Counted from the stretch's first letter, positions 50,547 through 61,891 are shown. The stretch is DNA of 64,000 nucleotides from Xenorhabdus mauleonii (GCF_900113945.1 NZ_FORG01000002.1:186001-250000); one strand, 5' to 3'. Notes: generated by a model not told the origin, from the letters alone. Translations and numbers: made by a program.

Positions 50547-51856
50547 TATTCCACCTCCAATACCATTGCTGCACCCAAACCACCCGCAGCACAGGCAGTC
50601 GTTAACCCAAGCCCGCCCCCACGGCGACGCAATTCATTCAACGTTTGGGTAACCATTCTGGCTCCTGTTGCAGCAAATGGATGCCCATAGGCAATCGAGC
50701 CCCCCAATACGTTGAATTTATCCATATCGACTTCACCAATTGCATGATCTCGCCCCAGTTTTTCGCGGGCAAATTTTTCACTGGCAAACATTTTCAAATT
50801 CGTCAATGTCTGGGCAGCAAATGCTTCATGCATATCAATAAGGGTGAGTTCGTTTAATGTGATACCGGCCCGATCCAACGCCAAAGGCGTCGCATAAGAT
50901 GGCCCCAACAACATGTCCTGCCACACATCAATCGCAGAAAAAGCATAACTGCGTAAATACCCCAGTGGAGTCATTCCCAATTCTTTGGCAACAGATTCGC
51001 GCATCAGCATAACTGCTGCTGCGCCATCAGTCAGTGGCGTACTATTTGCAGCAGTAACGGTGCCATGTTTACGATCAAAAGCCGGGCGCAATTTGGCATA
51101 AGAAGACAAGACTGAGTTTTTGCGAATGTTGTTGTCTTCAGCCATTGCATCCCGATATGGCGGGAAGTGTGGCGCTACCACTTCATCATGTAAAAATCCT
51201 TGTTCCCAAGCCTTGGCTGCCAATACATGAGAACGATGCGCCAGAGCGTCCTGATCTTCACGGCTGATATGATAGGTTTTAGCCATCTGCTCCGCTGTAT
51301 CGCCCATTCTCAGGCCGGTGGAATATTCAGCAACAGCAGGAGAAACAGGCAATAGATCACGTAACTTCAATCGGCTGATTAGCCTTAACCGTTGAGATAA
51401 CGTTTTGGCTTTATTCATGTCGACTAATGTACGGGCCAATGTCTTGGTTACGCCAATTGGCAAAACGGATGAAGAATCGGCTCCTCCTGCGATGCCCACA
51501 TTGACTGTACCTGCCATAATACTTTCAGCCACATTTGCAATCGCCTGAAAACTCGTAGCACAGGCACGGGAAACACTATAGGCATCAGTATTCACACTTA
51601 AACCAGCACCTAAAACAATTTCCCTTGCAATATTCGGAGCTTCCGGCATTTGAACAACTTGCCCAAATACCAACTGGTCGATCTTCTCAGGCGATAAACC
51701 ACTCCTGATAACCAGCTCACTGACGACCGCTTTTCCTAAATCAACAGCCGGAATACCGTGGTAGAAAGTTGCCTGTTTCGCAAAAGGAATGCGCAACCCG
51801 CTGACAATAGCAACACGTTCTTTTTGCTGTGTTACTTTTGTTGAAGAACGACCCAT
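50546..51856 (-). CDS. fadI: 3-ketoacyl-CoA thiolase FadI
   Basis: A 436-residue thiolase, the beta subunit partner of FadJ, with exactly the E. coli length. The nucleophilic Cys is in [12 protein letters not shown] at about residue 99, His in [20 protein letters not shown] and the second Cys in [12 protein letters not shown] near the C-terminus. The ATG at 51856 has CAGGAG upstream; a TTG five codons earlier is not needed. First gene of fadI-fadJ, with a FadR site upstream. Confidence 0.95.
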   Translation of the reverse strand: MGRSSTKVTQQKERVAIVSGLRIPFAKQATFYHGIPAVDLGKAVVSELVIRSGLSPEKIDQLVFGQVVQMPEAPNIAREIVLGAGLSVNTDAYSVSRACATSFQAIANVAESIMAGTVNVGIAGGADSSSVLPIGVTKTLARTLVDMNKAKTLSQRLRLISRLKLRDLLPVSPAVAEYSTGLRMGDTAEQMAKTYHISREDQDALAHRSHVLAAKAWEQGFLHDEVVAPHFPPYRDAMAEDNNIRKNSVLSSYAKLRPAFDRKHGTVTAANSTPLTDGAAAVMLMRESVAKELGMTPLGYLRSYAFSAIDVWQDMLLGPSYATPLALDRAGITLNELTLIDMHEAFAAQTLTNLKMFASEKFAREKLGRDHAIGEVDMDKFNVLGGSIAYGHPFAATGARMVTQTLNELRRRGGGLGLTTACAAGGLGAAMVLEVE

Positions 51857-51921
51857 AGCAACTCCTGACAATAATTATTAATTAAATCAATTGATTGATT
51901 AAAAATATTTACTCACCTCAG

Positions 51922-51938
51922 AAGAGGTCAGACCTGAT
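51922..51938. promoter_or_regulatory. FadR operator upstream of fadI
   Basis: AAGAGGTCAGACCTGAT matches AACTGGTCNGACCTGTT at 13 of 16 defined positions. It is about 66 bases before the fadI start, consistent with FadR repression of fadIJ. Confidence 0.78.
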
Positions 51939-52148
51939 GGAGCATTGTTAACGCAATGTTGGTAAATAGCAAACAGGAATAGACAAAAAATGCGAGCAAG
52001 CGCAACTTTACGTCACTTATAATTTATACAACTTAACTGGGAAATGTGTGCGGGAATATAAAAAAAGAGTATTATTTACAATCGTTGACAACGGTTTCGC
52101 CTTCGTTTGAAATCATAAAACCGTGAAAAAACCGTTGTTCAAGGTAGA

Positions 52149-52445
52149 TTAGCGTAATCCTAGCTGAAAAATCAGAGCTTCTGCCTGACAGCTAAACATG
52201 AAATCGGCAGATAATTGCATTCCACCATCAACCGAAACTATTTCATGCTGTATAACGCATGGATCAGATTCCACTGCTTTAGCTTTTTCTGTCAATGTAT
52301 TAAGCATCAGTTCTGCTTCCTCTTTACTGGAAAAAACACACTGAAAAGAAGCTGTACAATCTTCGTTATCAATAACGGTTCCTACATCAACACAACAGCA
52401 AGCAGCAGTCTCTTCGGCGTTACAACGGTTAATCGCATCAGACAT
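52149..52445 (-). CDS. yfcZ: YfcZ/YiiS family protein
   Basis: A 98-residue small protein matching YfcZ. It has a cysteine-rich N-terminus (ACCCVDVGTVIDNEDCTASF) and a C-terminus ending AEALIFQLGLR, both diagnostic. Function unknown. Placed between fadI and fadL exactly as in E. coli. Confidence 0.92.
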   Translation of the reverse strand: MSDAINRCNAEETAACCCVDVGTVIDNEDCTASFQCVFSSKEEAELMLNTLTEKAKAVESDPCVIQHEIVSVDGGMQLSADFMFSCQAEALIFQLGLR

Positions 52446-52799
52446 TTTTTATTTCTCCAACAATAAAAACTTTCTAATAATTGTACGTTGCTCTAGCTGT
52501 CGATAACCAGTATTTGCGCTACTTGCGATCATTTATCTCACTATTTGTTGATCTCGCCCCGCCAAAAGTTTGCGCGTTTACACATGATTAACATTAATTG
52601 TCTATTTTTTGTTAAGCAAGTCCCAATTTAGCAATCATATTGGTTATATTTTAAAAACATTCTTGCAACATATTCCGGTATCAGGCCTATACTTCGTACA
52701 CTGGTCTGATTTGTCATTTTGGCAAATCAACTCTACAATCCCGCGCTCTCAGCTACTTGAGTAGCATGTTAATAATAATTAAACAAAGAGGTTTTGGTT
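52446..52799 (+). promoter_or_regulatory. fadL upstream region
   Basis: A 354-base non-coding region between the divergent yfcZ and fadL. It contains the FadR site at 52699-52715 and the fadL leader. AAAGAGG just before 52800 is the ribosome site. No other structure stands out. Confidence 0.6.
52699..52715 (+). promoter_or_regulatory. FadR operator upstream of fadL
   Basis: CACTGGTCTGATTTGTC matches the FadR consensus at 12 of 16 defined positions and resembles the operators before E. coli fadL. About 85 bases upstream of the start codon. Confidence 0.72.
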
Positions 52800-54137
52800 A
52801 TGAACCAGAAAAACCTGTTTACACGTTCAGCATTAGCAGTGGCGGTTGCAATAATTTCATCCAACGCTAGTGCTGCGGGTTTTCAATTGAATGAGTATTC
52901 AACATCAGGACTAGGTCGTGCATTTTCTGGGGCTGGTGTTGTTGCAGACAACGCTTCTGAAGGCAGTCGCAACCCAGCGGCCATGACCCTATTTAATAGC
53001 CCATCGTTTTCAGGTGGTTTAATTTACGTCAACCCGAGCGTTGATATTACAGGTAATTCCCCTGTATCCGGCAAAAGCACCACTGCCAAAAACATTGCGC
53101 CAAATGCTCCAATACCAAACCTGCATTTCATTACTCCAATCAACGATCAATGGTTTGTTGGTGCATCAGCGACTGCAAACTTCGGTTTGGCAACCAAATT
53201 CAGCAATAACTACACCGCAGGCCCAATTGGCGGTAAAACCGATCTGAAGTCCTTAAACTTCAACTTAAGCGGTGCTTACAAATTTAATGATCAATTCAGC
53301 TTTGGCTTAGGCCTGAACGCGGTTTACGCCGATGCTAAAATCACCCGCCATATGGGTGAAACTGGTCCAGCGATAAATAAATTACTGCATTCCGAAAAAG
53401 TACCAAACAATCTTTCACCAACCTCCGAAGCTGCTAAGCTGGAAGGAAAAGATTGGGGTTATGGCTGGAATGCAGGACTCTTGTATCAATATGATGAAAA
53501 CAACCGTTATAGCCTGACTTACCGTTCAAAAGTCAAAGTTAAGTTTAAAGACGGGGATTACCGCAGCGATTTGCCACATATTCCAGGACTCTTTGATAAC
53601 GGGACTAATGGCAAAACAGTTAAGGGCAGACTGGATCTGAACTTACCTGATATGTGGGAAATCTCAGGTTATAACCGCGTTGCGCCACAGTGGGCAATTC
53701 ACTATAGCTTGCTGTATACCGGCTGGAGCGAATTCAAAGAATTAAAAGCAGTCAGATACGACACAGGTAAAGTTGCATTCCAAAAACACGAAGGTTTCCG
53801 CGATGCTTACCGTATTTCACTGGGTACCACTTACTACTATGACGATAACTGGACATTCCGCACCGGTGTCGCATTCGATGAAAGCCCAGTACCGGCCAAA
53901 AACCGCTCTATCTCTATCCCTGACCAAAATCGTTACTGGTTTAGCGTCGGAACCACTTACGCATTCAATAAAGATGCATCTGTAGACGTCGGTGTTTCCT
54001 ATATGCACGGTAAGAAAGTACACGTCAGTGAAAAACTGAAAGATGAAGGCATGTCTGCACCTTTCAATACTCCATATGAGTTCGATGCCAAAGGAACCGC
54101 ATGGCTGTATGGTGTGAACTTTAACTATACGTTCTAA
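52800..54137 (+). CDS. fadL: Long-chain fatty acid outer-membrane transporter FadL
   Basis: A 445-residue outer-membrane beta-barrel. A signal peptide of about 26 residues ends SSNASA, and the mature protein begins [21 protein letters not shown], the plugging hatch domain carrying the NPA motif ([12 protein letters not shown]). It ends in Phe (VNFNYTF), the barrel-assembly signal. It moves long-chain fatty acids across the outer membrane and is a common phage receptor. The start at 52800 follows AGAGG. Confidence 0.96.
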   Translation: MNQKNLFTRSALAVAVAIISSNASAAGFQLNEYSTSGLGRAFSGAGVVADNASEGSRNPAAMTLFNSPSFSGGLIYVNPSVDITGNSPVSGKSTTAKNIAPNAPIPNLHFITPINDQWFVGASATANFGLATKFSNNYTAGPIGGKTDLKSLNFNLSGAYKFNDQFSFGLGLNAVYADAKITRHMGETGPAINKLLHSEKVPNNLSPTSEAAKLEGKDWGYGWNAGLLYQYDENNRYSLTYRSKVKVKFKDGDYRSDLPHIPGLFDNGTNGKTVKGRLDLNLPDMWEISGYNRVAPQWAIHYSLLYTGWSEFKELKAVRYDTGKVAFQKHEGFRDAYRISLGTTYYYDDNWTFRTGVAFDESPVPAKNRSISIPDQNRYWFSVGTTYAFNKDASVDVGVSYMHGKKVHVSEKLKDEGMSAPFNTPYEFDAKGTAWLYGVNFNYTF

Positions 54138-54164
54138 GTTAAATTTCAGTCGAATGCTTTGATA

Positions 54165-54192
54165 AAAAAGGATAGCGGTTGCTATCCTTTTT
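54165..54192. terminator. Bidirectional terminator between fadL and mlaA
   Basis: A 12-bp stem (AAAAAGGATAGC / GCTATCCTTTTT) with a GGTT loop, carrying its own T tracts in both directions. It lies between the convergent fadL and mlaA. Confidence 0.88.
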
Positions 54193-54211
54193 AGTTACTC
54201 GGTACTCAAAA

Positions 54212-54964
54212 TTAATCAATTGAGTCCAATTCATCCTGAATGCTGGCTGCATTGGGATTTTCTTCTGGCTGCAGCTTACCGCCATTCGCCATAAAATCGT
54301 GGCGCTGAAAATATGCATCGCGCATCATTAAATAAGGATCGGCGGAATTCTTCAACAAGCCGTCGGAATCAAGTAAACGCGCACGGGTTTCAATACCCTG
54401 AACCATCCACTTACCCACCGACATCCAACCAGTAAGATAACTCAGAACGGGATAAGTCATATCCGCAAAATTACCGCCTTCATCACGCAGCGTAAAACTG
54501 CCATAACCGGGTAGAACAACATACGGGCCATAACCCACATCATAATACCCCAATGTACTACCAAAACGCGCCGGATCATCTTTTGCAAGATTAGGATTCG
54601 CCATTGATGCCACATCAATAAGCCCTCCCATTCCCAACAATGTATTCAAAAAGAAACGGTTAAAATGTTTTGCGCCCTCATGGATATCCCCACGCAAAAA
54701 ACTGTTAACCATACTGGCTGGTTCTTCAAGATTGCTCATAAAATTACCAAGGCCATTTCTTGCAGGCATTGGTAAATAATTACGCCAAGCTACAGCAACC
54801 GGTCGCAGAACATAAGGATCGAGAACATCGTAGTTAAAGTTGAACATTGCACGGTTAAAGCCTTCCAACGGGTCTGACCGCCCTTGATTCACCGTATTCG
54901 ATGAACTGGCACACCCCACCAGTAAGACTGCTGTAAGAGCAACCCCGCTCAAACGATACTTCAT
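54212..54964 (-). CDS. mlaA: Phospholipid-binding lipoprotein MlaA (VacJ)
   Basis: A 250-residue outer-membrane lipoprotein of the Mla pathway, which removes phospholipids from the outer leaflet together with OmpC/F. The lipobox LLVGC places the acylated Cys at about residue 18. NQGRSDPLEGFNRAMFNFNYDVLD is the family N-terminal signature, and GLIDVASMANPNLAK and YGPYVVLPGYGSFTLRD follow. The start at 54964 has GGAGAACA before it. Confidence 0.95.
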   Translation of the reverse strand: MKYRLSGVALTAVLLVGCASSSNTVNQGRSDPLEGFNRAMFNFNYDVLDPYVLRPVAVAWRNYLPMPARNGLGNFMSNLEEPASMVNSFLRGDIHEGAKHFNRFFLNTLLGMGGLIDVASMANPNLAKDDPARFGSTLGYYDVGYGPYVVLPGYGSFTLRDEGGNFADMTYPVLSYLTGWMSVGKWMVQGIETRARLLDSDGLLKNSADPYLMMRDAYFQRHDFMANGGKLQPEENPNAASIQDELDSID

Positions 54965-55163
54965 ATTGTTCTCCATATAATCATTTTTAGACATTAATGC
55001 TCATGCTTACCGATTTCATGCTTACCGGCTCTAATATACCCACTATGTTAAATATACTGCCAATTTTTCATGAATGGTAATCAAAAAGAGTGGTGATTAT
55101 GTAGGCAAACAGTTCGACATCCCTTATATCAGGCAAAAAAAACAAGTATACTTAGCTCCTGTT

Positions 55164-55238
55164 GCCCCCTTAGTTAAATGGATATAACGAGCCCCTCCTA
55201 AGGGCTAATTGTAGGTTCGATTCCTGCAGGGGGCGCCA
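55164..55238 (+). tRNA. argW: tRNA-Arg (anticodon CCT), argW
   Basis: A 75-base tRNA. The acceptor stem is GCCCCCT / AGGGGGC, the D loop region TTAAATGGATATAAC, anticodon stem AGCCC/GGGCT with loop CTCCTAA (anticodon at 55197-55199), T arm GTAGG-TTCGATT-CCTGC, and encoded CCA. It is near-identical to E. coli argW, which follows mlaA and is a frequent integration site. The integrase remnant begins about 100 bases downstream. Confidence 0.97.
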
Positions 55239-55339
55239 AAATCAATTAACCTCGCATTACCTCACGTCATCCATACAAGAAACCTTATTTAAACTATAGT
55301 TACCATTACTGAGTATTACCCTACCAGTAAAATGTGGAC

Positions 55340-56492
55340 ATCGGTTTGAATGCCTAAGACAAACCCTATCTCCTTCTGATAGAGAAGATTTGTTTCTTTT
55401 TATGTCAAAAATAGGGAATAAGATTTGGCGCTTTAGATACCGTAAAGATGAGAAAGAACAAACTCATGTTATTGGTCCATATCCGGGAGTTTCACTGACT
55501 TACCGCTCGATTAAAACATGCTGAAGTTCAGTTTGTCCTTGTTAATGGCGGAGACCTCACACCTATAACACCAAAACAGAAAGAAAGTGAAACTATAGAT
55601 ACATTTACTGCTATATAAAGAATGGTATCAATTCAAACGAACTGTTTGGTCTGAAAGGTACGCAAAAGAGTTACAAAGTATGTTTCAAACCGATATTCTG
55701 CCAAGTAATGGTCACATGACAATGGAAGAAATAGAACCAATGGTTTTACTCGGTGTGATCCGCCAATTTGAAAAACGTGGTGCTATGGAAAGGGCGAGCA
55801 AGGCAAGGCGTAGGTGTGGAGAAGTGTTCAGGTATGCGATAGTAACAGGAGGAGCGAAGTATAATCCAGCTCCAGATCTGGCTGATGCTATGACTGGATA
55901 TATGAAGAAACACTACCCATTCCTAACAATAGGCCAAATTCCATCCTTTAATCAGGCACTATCTTCATATTCCGGCAGTATCATCTCGAAAATAGCTACT
56001 CAAATTCTACAATATACAGCTTTGCGTACTAAAGAACTGCGTAGTTTAATGTGGAGCAATATCGATTTTGATAACAAACTAATCACTATCGAACCTGAGA
56101 TAATGAAAAACCGTAAACTGCACGTAGTGCCAATGTCGAATCAGGTCATTAAGTTACTTAAAACTCTAAAACCAATAACCGCTCCTATTTCCGATTTTGT
56201 TTTTGCTGGTAGAAATGACAGGAAAAAATCAATTAGCGAAAATGCCGTTCTGCTGGTAATCAGGCAAATTGGTTATGATGGGATTGCTAGCGGATATGGG
56301 TTCCGACACCAATTCAGTACGATTCTCAATGAACATGGATTTAGCCACGATCTGATTGAGCGTCAATTGGCGCATGTTGACCGTAATAATATTCGTGGCA
56401 TATACAATCACGCCCAATATCTAGAGCAGCGCCGAGAGATGATGCAATGGTTTACTGATTACATTGACAACATATCAGGGCAAAATGAATAG
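55340..56492 (+). pseudogene. Tyrosine (P4-type) integrase, frameshifted
   Basis: Remnant of an argW-linked integrase. The Arm-binding domain is still readable (TLSPSDREDLFLF, then NKIWRFRYRKDEKEQ and IGPYPGVSL). A frame break occurs near 55503, and the next frame (ARLKHAEVQFVLVNGGDLTP) breaks again near 55610. From 55680 the last 270 residues are intact: core-binding region, TALRTKELRSLMW with the first catalytic Arg, YGFRHQFSTIL with the second Arg (Tyr where most relatives have His), and HVDRNNIRGIYNHAQY with the nucleophilic Tyr. The 3' part could still be translated, but it lacks DNA-arm recognition. Confidence 0.85.
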
Positions 56493-56808
56493 AATAGCCA
56501 CCTACAAACATTTTCTGATTTGAAATCGGAGCAGCAACCATCTTCTACACACGGAATAACCCCGTACCTACCTATACAATGATCTCTCACCCTCCATTGG
56601 AGGACGGGAAGTTATCAATGGGTTATCCAGCTATGATGGAAATCACCATACCCAAGGTGTGATATCCCACTTTGGATGAAGGGGATCGCTGAGAATATTA
56701 ACGATTTAAAGAGGATAATTCTCCTATTTAACGTAACCATTTGATTTTACTTATTTCTGTCAGAGAAGCGGAATTAAGAAGGGGCAAAGAACTGGAATGA
56801 GGGCATAT
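56493..56808. other. Non-coding stretch inside the integrative element
   Basis: No supported gene in about 316 bases. The composition is mixed and suggests decayed coding sequence, but I recognise nothing. Confidence 0.4.
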
Positions 56809-57369
56809 TCAGGGTGCTGGAGGGGGATGATGATTGTAGCTTTGTCTATAAAATCTGCCATTTAAAAATACAACACAGTGGTAATGGGGAGTGCTAAGAT
56901 TTTTAAAAATCCTAAATTCTCGGGGTAGCCTATTCTGCACATATTGCCACCCATCTAATGCTGATCTATACCAGACAGAATTTGGACCACAAGTTGTGAC
57001 AATCCTCCCCATGTACGCTCTTACAAAAATATTGGGCAAAAAAAGAGATAACTGGGAGCCAAAAGAGGTTGTCCACGGAGGGTACCTGCGAAGAGCGGGG
57101 ATTATTACCAAACTATCTTCATAAGGATTAATATCCGCAGATCTGCATATAGCTAGCCGAACACTGTATAAATCACTCACTACTGTCCACCGTCTAATGC
57201 GTTGCGCAATATCCGCTGCATTATAACGGATATCATTTATTTTGATCTTTGGTATTCCATCACGAGACCTACCCCCATGGCAGACTATCGTTAAGCGATT
57301 TTTACTTGGTTCTTTCCGGTGTGGCTCTTCAAATGCATATGCATCTGGATATATGAAAATTAATCTCAT
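56809..57369 (-). CDS. Putative effector with caspase-like His/Cys layout
   Basis: A 186-residue protein of no family I can name. Its first half reads RLTIVCHGG (His31), then INDIRYNAADIAQRI, then SVRLAICRSAD (Cys75) and SQLSLFLPNIFVRAYMGRIVT. A His-Gly turn after one strand and a Cys after the next, linked by a helix, is the clan CD (caspase, C80) arrangement. No signal peptide or membrane helix is seen. GGGAGGG lies upstream of the ATG at 57369, so it is probably expressed. It sits between the integrase remnant and phage tail-fibre debris, as cargo of the argW element. Cysteine-peptidase activity is inference only. Confidence 0.6.
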   Translation of the reverse strand: MRLIFIYPDAYAFEEPHRKEPSKNRLTIVCHGGRSRDGIPKIKINDIRYNAADIAQRIRRWTVVSDLYSVRLAICRSADINPYEDSLVIIPALRRYPPWTTSFGSQLSLFLPNIFVRAYMGRIVTTCGPNSVWYRSALDGWQYVQNRLPREFRIFKNLSTPHYHCVVFLNGRFYRQSYNHHPPPAP

Positions 57370-57436
57370 CTTAATGCCCTCCCTTTCAGGAACACTATCA
57401 ACTCTACTTCCCCTGCGTGACTATGTAAACTTGAAA

Positions 57437-58239
<803 letters not shown>

Positions 58240-58289
58240 TAAGGCACCTGTATTGTTCTGAGGTGAGCATATCACCTCTGTTCAGGTGG

Positions 58290-58590
58290 CCAAATTTATT
58301 AAACCACTACAATATAAAGAATGGTATCAATTCAAACGAGCTGTTTGGTCTGAAAGGTACGCAAAAGAGTTACAAAGTATGTTTCAAACCGATATTCTGT
58401 CAAGTAATGGTCACATGACAATGGAAGAAATAGAACCAATGGTTTTACTCGGTGTGATCCGCCAATTTGAAGAACATGACGCTATGGAAAAGACGAGCAA
58501 AGCAAGATGCAGATGTAGTGAAATGTTCAAATATGCAATAGTGACAGAAAAATTTTCTATTTCTGACAGCAGGCCAGATCTCCACGTTTA
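58290..58590 (+). pseudogene. Second integrase fragment, internal duplication
   Basis: About 240 bases from the middle of the integrase (YKEWYQFKRAVWSERYAKEL to FKYAIVT) repeat 55612-55850 at high identity. The left end abuts the IS3 end and the right end breaks off after the YAIVT codons. It carries no catalytic residues. It represents either a duplication during element decay or the relic of a second related integrase. Confidence 0.8.
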
Positions 58591-58720
58591 ATCGTTCCCC
58601 ATCACTTTGAAATTATCACTCATTGAACTTAATCACATAATAAAAATATCACCAATGTTATTTTATTTTCTATTATGAATGTAAGGTCACTAACAGTCTA
58701 ACCATATGAGGTAACTTATT

Positions 58721-59371
58721 ATGAAGCTTAATGAATGGCTAGCTAAAAGAGTGGAATTAACTAGAAAAAGAGAAAGTGAGGGAAAATTATATGGTGACCA
58801 ATGGGTTGCAAACAAGCTAAAAGCATATAAACAAAGCGAAGAAGACAATGATCCTCATAATAAACTTAATATTCTTCTGTCTCATAGATCCAGAATGATA
58901 GGAAGCTCACTTTCAATCCGAGAAAATAAAAAACCACAAATTCCCGCTAACCAGAATTGTGTTTATTTTTTGATAAAAGTTGACGAGGAATATCACCTAC
59001 TTAATAATCCAATTGAAAAACGCTACACGGATAAAACAAATGATGCGTATAAAAAGAATAAAGCACATGGAGAATATCTTTTTGTTATTACTCGGGGAGA
59101 TCCTTGTAATGTGCGCTGCGCTAAAACTTCTCGTGGTGGCAATTATCATGGGAATGATGCAGTTCAAGGACATACATCAATAAGTTATAGAGAGCCGGTG
59201 ATTCTTGCAGGAACGTTAAATTTTACTAATGGTAAGCTAATAAGTTGGACAAATGCTAGCGGGCATTATCTCCCTCCACCTGAGCAAAGATACTTATTGG
59301 TACCTTATATTAGGAAAGAGATACTCCCTGATAACAAATTTAGGAGAGTTAGTTTTCATACATCATTTTAG
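58721..59371 (+). CDS. Putative effector/toxin-like protein with SGHY motif
   Basis: A 216-residue soluble, basic protein with no signal peptide or membrane segment. The C-terminal third contains GNYHGNDAVQGHTSISYREPV, LAGTLNFTNGKLISW and TNASGHYLPPPE. I recall this H-S/T-S...AG-x-x...NG-x-L...N-x-SGHY-x-P pattern from the ends of various secreted or polymorphic-toxin-associated proteins, but I cannot name the family or activity. GAGGTAAC before the ATG gives a ribosome site. It lies between the integrase fragment and the second tail-fibre fragment, as element cargo. Confidence 0.55.
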   Translation: MKLNEWLAKRVELTRKRESEGKLYGDQWVANKLKAYKQSEEDNDPHNKLNILLSHRSRMIGSSLSIRENKKPQIPANQNCVYFLIKVDEEYHLLNNPIEKRYTDKTNDAYKKNKAHGEYLFVITRGDPCNVRCAKTSRGGNYHGNDAVQGHTSISYREPVILAGTLNFTNGKLISWTNASGHYLPPPEQRYLLVPYIRKEILPDNKFRRVSFHTSF

Positions 59372-59412
59372 TACACATTAGCCTTTTGCCGTTCCTTAAT
59401 GAAATTGATAAC

Positions 59413-59700
59413 TCATTGGCAACCCGCAACTTCCTGCGAGTTCTGGATAACCCGAATCTTGCACTTTCTGTCCCCCCATTCCACACCGAATCCTTCGGGA
59501 ATATAATAGGGTTCACCACCCGCATAGTAGGCCTTTTCACCCTTCACGATGACTTTTATCCGTTTGTTTTGAAACCGTTGAGTTAAATGCTGTGTTGACA
59601 ATGGAACGTCTTAATCGTGATGCTGCCGTCCTCTTCCACCCAGTCATCAATGTAGATAAGTTCGAGGCCAGTGTTGTTCTTCAAGGAAGGAATACTCCAT
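59413..59700 (-). pseudogene. Second tail-fibre fragment
   Basis: A diverged copy of the 57437-57843 fragment. It reads [20 protein letters not shown], then after a frame break [20 protein letters not shown]. There is no start codon in context and at least one frameshift. The two copies probably come from tandem tail-fibre genes of a lost prophage. Confidence 0.7.
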
Positions 59701-59860
59701 CCACCCCAGAACTATTTACTCTGGGGTGATAATTTGCTTTCTTCTATCTGCCTTATAGCCTGTTTATCCAGATTGCACTGTCCAATGATTGTCAGTAGCT
59801 GCTCATTCAAAATAAGGCGGCACTTCAGAGTACAAGGCTTCATTACAAAATGAATTTATT

Positions 59861-59983
59861 CTATTTAACTAACTTCTCTACGTCTTCTTCGGCTACTGGG
59901 CTAATGCCAAACAAAAAAGCACAAACCATACCTATAATGTAACCGACAATTTTACTATTCAGTAACTTTGACCATATATTCAT
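59861..59983 (-). CDS. Putative 40-residue membrane peptide
   Basis: A short frame with AAGAGG seven bases before the ATG. The product starts MNIWSKLLNSKIVGYIIGMV, continues with a hydrophobic segment to about residue 28, and ends in a charged tail (AEEDVEKLVK). One membrane helix with a polar tail is typical of small phage- or toxin-antitoxin-type membrane peptides, but I recognise no family. It sits just right of the tail-fibre debris. Confidence 0.45.
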   Translation of the reverse strand: MNIWSKLLNSKIVGYIIGMVCAFLFGISPVAEEDVEKLVK

Positions 59984-60664
59984 CTTTAACCTCTTACGTC
60001 TTTTCGTAAGCATATTGATGCTGAAAAAGTAGTTATGATTATTATCACAATAGCAGTAATTTTACGATAGTAAAACAGCTTTTTAAATTACACATAATTG
60101 AAGTGAAGCAGTATTCATTGGTTACTACTGAACATACGTATCCATCTTCAACAAAAGACCCATTATAAATCAATAAGATATTATTAATTTAACAGCAGCT
60201 TATGCGGCTCTGATGCACCGTATCAAGTCCACACCCTCCTTTTGTTACCTTGAAGTCACTATCTATTTTCCTACAATGTTATACCGTTATTATTATTTCT
60301 TATATTTGGAGTTACAGGGCCTTAAGGCTACTTCAAGTATCAGTTTTTTCCGAAGGATTTTACGCCAGTTCTGAATATTTCCAAATAACATCGCAATAAA
60401 TGATAGTATTGAGCAAAATAGCTGCTTTACCTCATTTTGGATACTAAATATCCGCAATTTTAATTTGTAGCCTGATGTATTCTATTCAACCAAAAAATTA
60501 ACCATTTGAATTAATTGAAAAAATAAAAAATTGGTGGCTTGGCCAAACAAAAAACTGCGTTTTTTCCAGCAAATAATAAAAATATCATGTTATTGCTGCC
60601 TGTTTTTAGCTATAGTTTCCACTATCATAAACTATAAAAATTGTTTTATTTCAAGTAACTGAAT
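59984..60664. other. AT-rich intergenic region right of the argW element
   Basis: No gene is seen in about 680 bases. It should contain the promoter of the glycosyltransferase gene, and possibly the element's right boundary. I did not find a copy of the argW 3' end here. Confidence 0.45.
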
Positions 60665-61624
60665 ATGAAAATAGCTATATTGCGCCGAAATGGGCTTGGT
60701 GATCTTGTCTGCACTCAACCATTAATAAAATTTCTACAAAAAAAATACCCAGGCGCTGAGATTAATTTATTTATCAATCCTGATAATATTGAACTCGCCC
60801 ATTATTTGGCTCCTGACATAAATATTAATATCATTCCCAAAGGGAATAAATATTTATCTATTTTAAAAACTGCACTAAAATTCCGCCAAAAGAAATTCGA
60901 TATAGCTATCTCAGCTAAACCGACTCCGATGAAACTCAATAATTTGTTTTTATGGCTATTAGGTGCTAAAAAACGTTATGCTGTTGTTTCAGAGAGCCAA
61001 TGGCATTCTAAATTAATTAACCAACCAGTAAGCAAAAAGCAAGTTAATGGCTATCATCAGGCATTAAAGGTATTACGTATATTTTCATCTAACGAAACAG
61101 AACTATCACCGTCTCTTCTTCCATCCATTACTCTTGATAAGAAAAATCATAACAGTAGCATTAATTCTCCTACTGTTTTATTTTCTGTTTCTAACAACAG
61201 AAAAAACAGCCTGATAAACAATGAACGGCTGGATTTAATAGCACAAAAAATTCTTATCCGTTATCCAAAGGCAGAATTTATTATTTCTTCACTCAATAAG
61301 GATGTTTTTTTAGCTGAAGATTTAAAATCACGCATAGGAAAGAATTGTAAGATTGTTATATCTTCTTCTTTAGAATCGTTTTTAACTTTATTGAACGATA
61401 TGACCTTGATTGTTGTTGGTGATGGGGGAATATGCCATTTAGCTGCCGCTTTGCAAAAAAAACTGGTCGCCCTTTATGGAGTAACAACTCCTAAAAATTG
61501 GGCACCTTTAGCAAATAAGAATAACTGTATCACATTATACGATCCTGAAAATGTCAATAATATTGAATTAGATAAAATCTATAATTCTATTTTTTCTTTG
61601 CTTGAAAAAAGTAATATCAATTAA
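60665..61624 (+). CDS. Glycosyltransferase family 9 (heptosyltransferase-like)
   Basis: A 319-residue GT9 protein. The N-terminal Rossmann half begins KIAILRRNGLGDLVCTQPLI, the typical acceptor-side glycine loop, and the C-terminal half has VVGDGGICHLAAALQKKLVALYG with the conserved Asp/Gly and His that bind the nucleotide sugar. Members add heptose or other sugars to lipopolysaccharide core. Not linked to an LPS cluster here, so the acceptor is open. A good terminator follows. AT content is high, suggesting acquisition. Confidence 0.88.
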   Translation: MKIAILRRNGLGDLVCTQPLIKFLQKKYPGAEINLFINPDNIELAHYLAPDININIIPKGNKYLSILKTALKFRQKKFDIAISAKPTPMKLNNLFLWLLGAKKRYAVVSESQWHSKLINQPVSKKQVNGYHQALKVLRIFSSNETELSPSLLPSITLDKKNHNSSINSPTVLFSVSNNRKNSLINNERLDLIAQKILIRYPKAEFIISSLNKDVFLAEDLKSRIGKNCKIVISSSLESFLTLLNDMTLIVVGDGGICHLAAALQKKLVALYGVTTPKNWAPLANKNNCITLYDPENVNNIELDKIYNSIFSLLEKSNIN

Positions 61625-61642
61625 ATAATCCACAAGATTAAT

Positions 61643-61664
61643 TTGCCATCTTTTTAGATGGCAA
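61643..61664 (+). terminator. Terminator after the glycosyltransferase gene
   Basis: A 9-bp stem (TTGCCATCT / AGATGGCAA) with a TTTT loop, followed by TATTATTTATTTTTAT on the plus strand. Confidence 0.82.
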
Positions 61665-61891
61665 TATTATTTATTTTTATAAAAAAACAAAAAGCATAAC
61701 AATTGAAATGATTAGCCAATATAATTATTTTTTATTGAATTAAAATCTCAAAAAAAATATCTTACTCGGACGTTGACTGTACATAAAAACAGTATAGTAT
61801 TAAATGCAGATTTATTAAAAATATCTATGTCATATAATATTAATTATAAGTATCAACTGATACTGGGTAAGTCTATTTTGGAGAAAATAAC

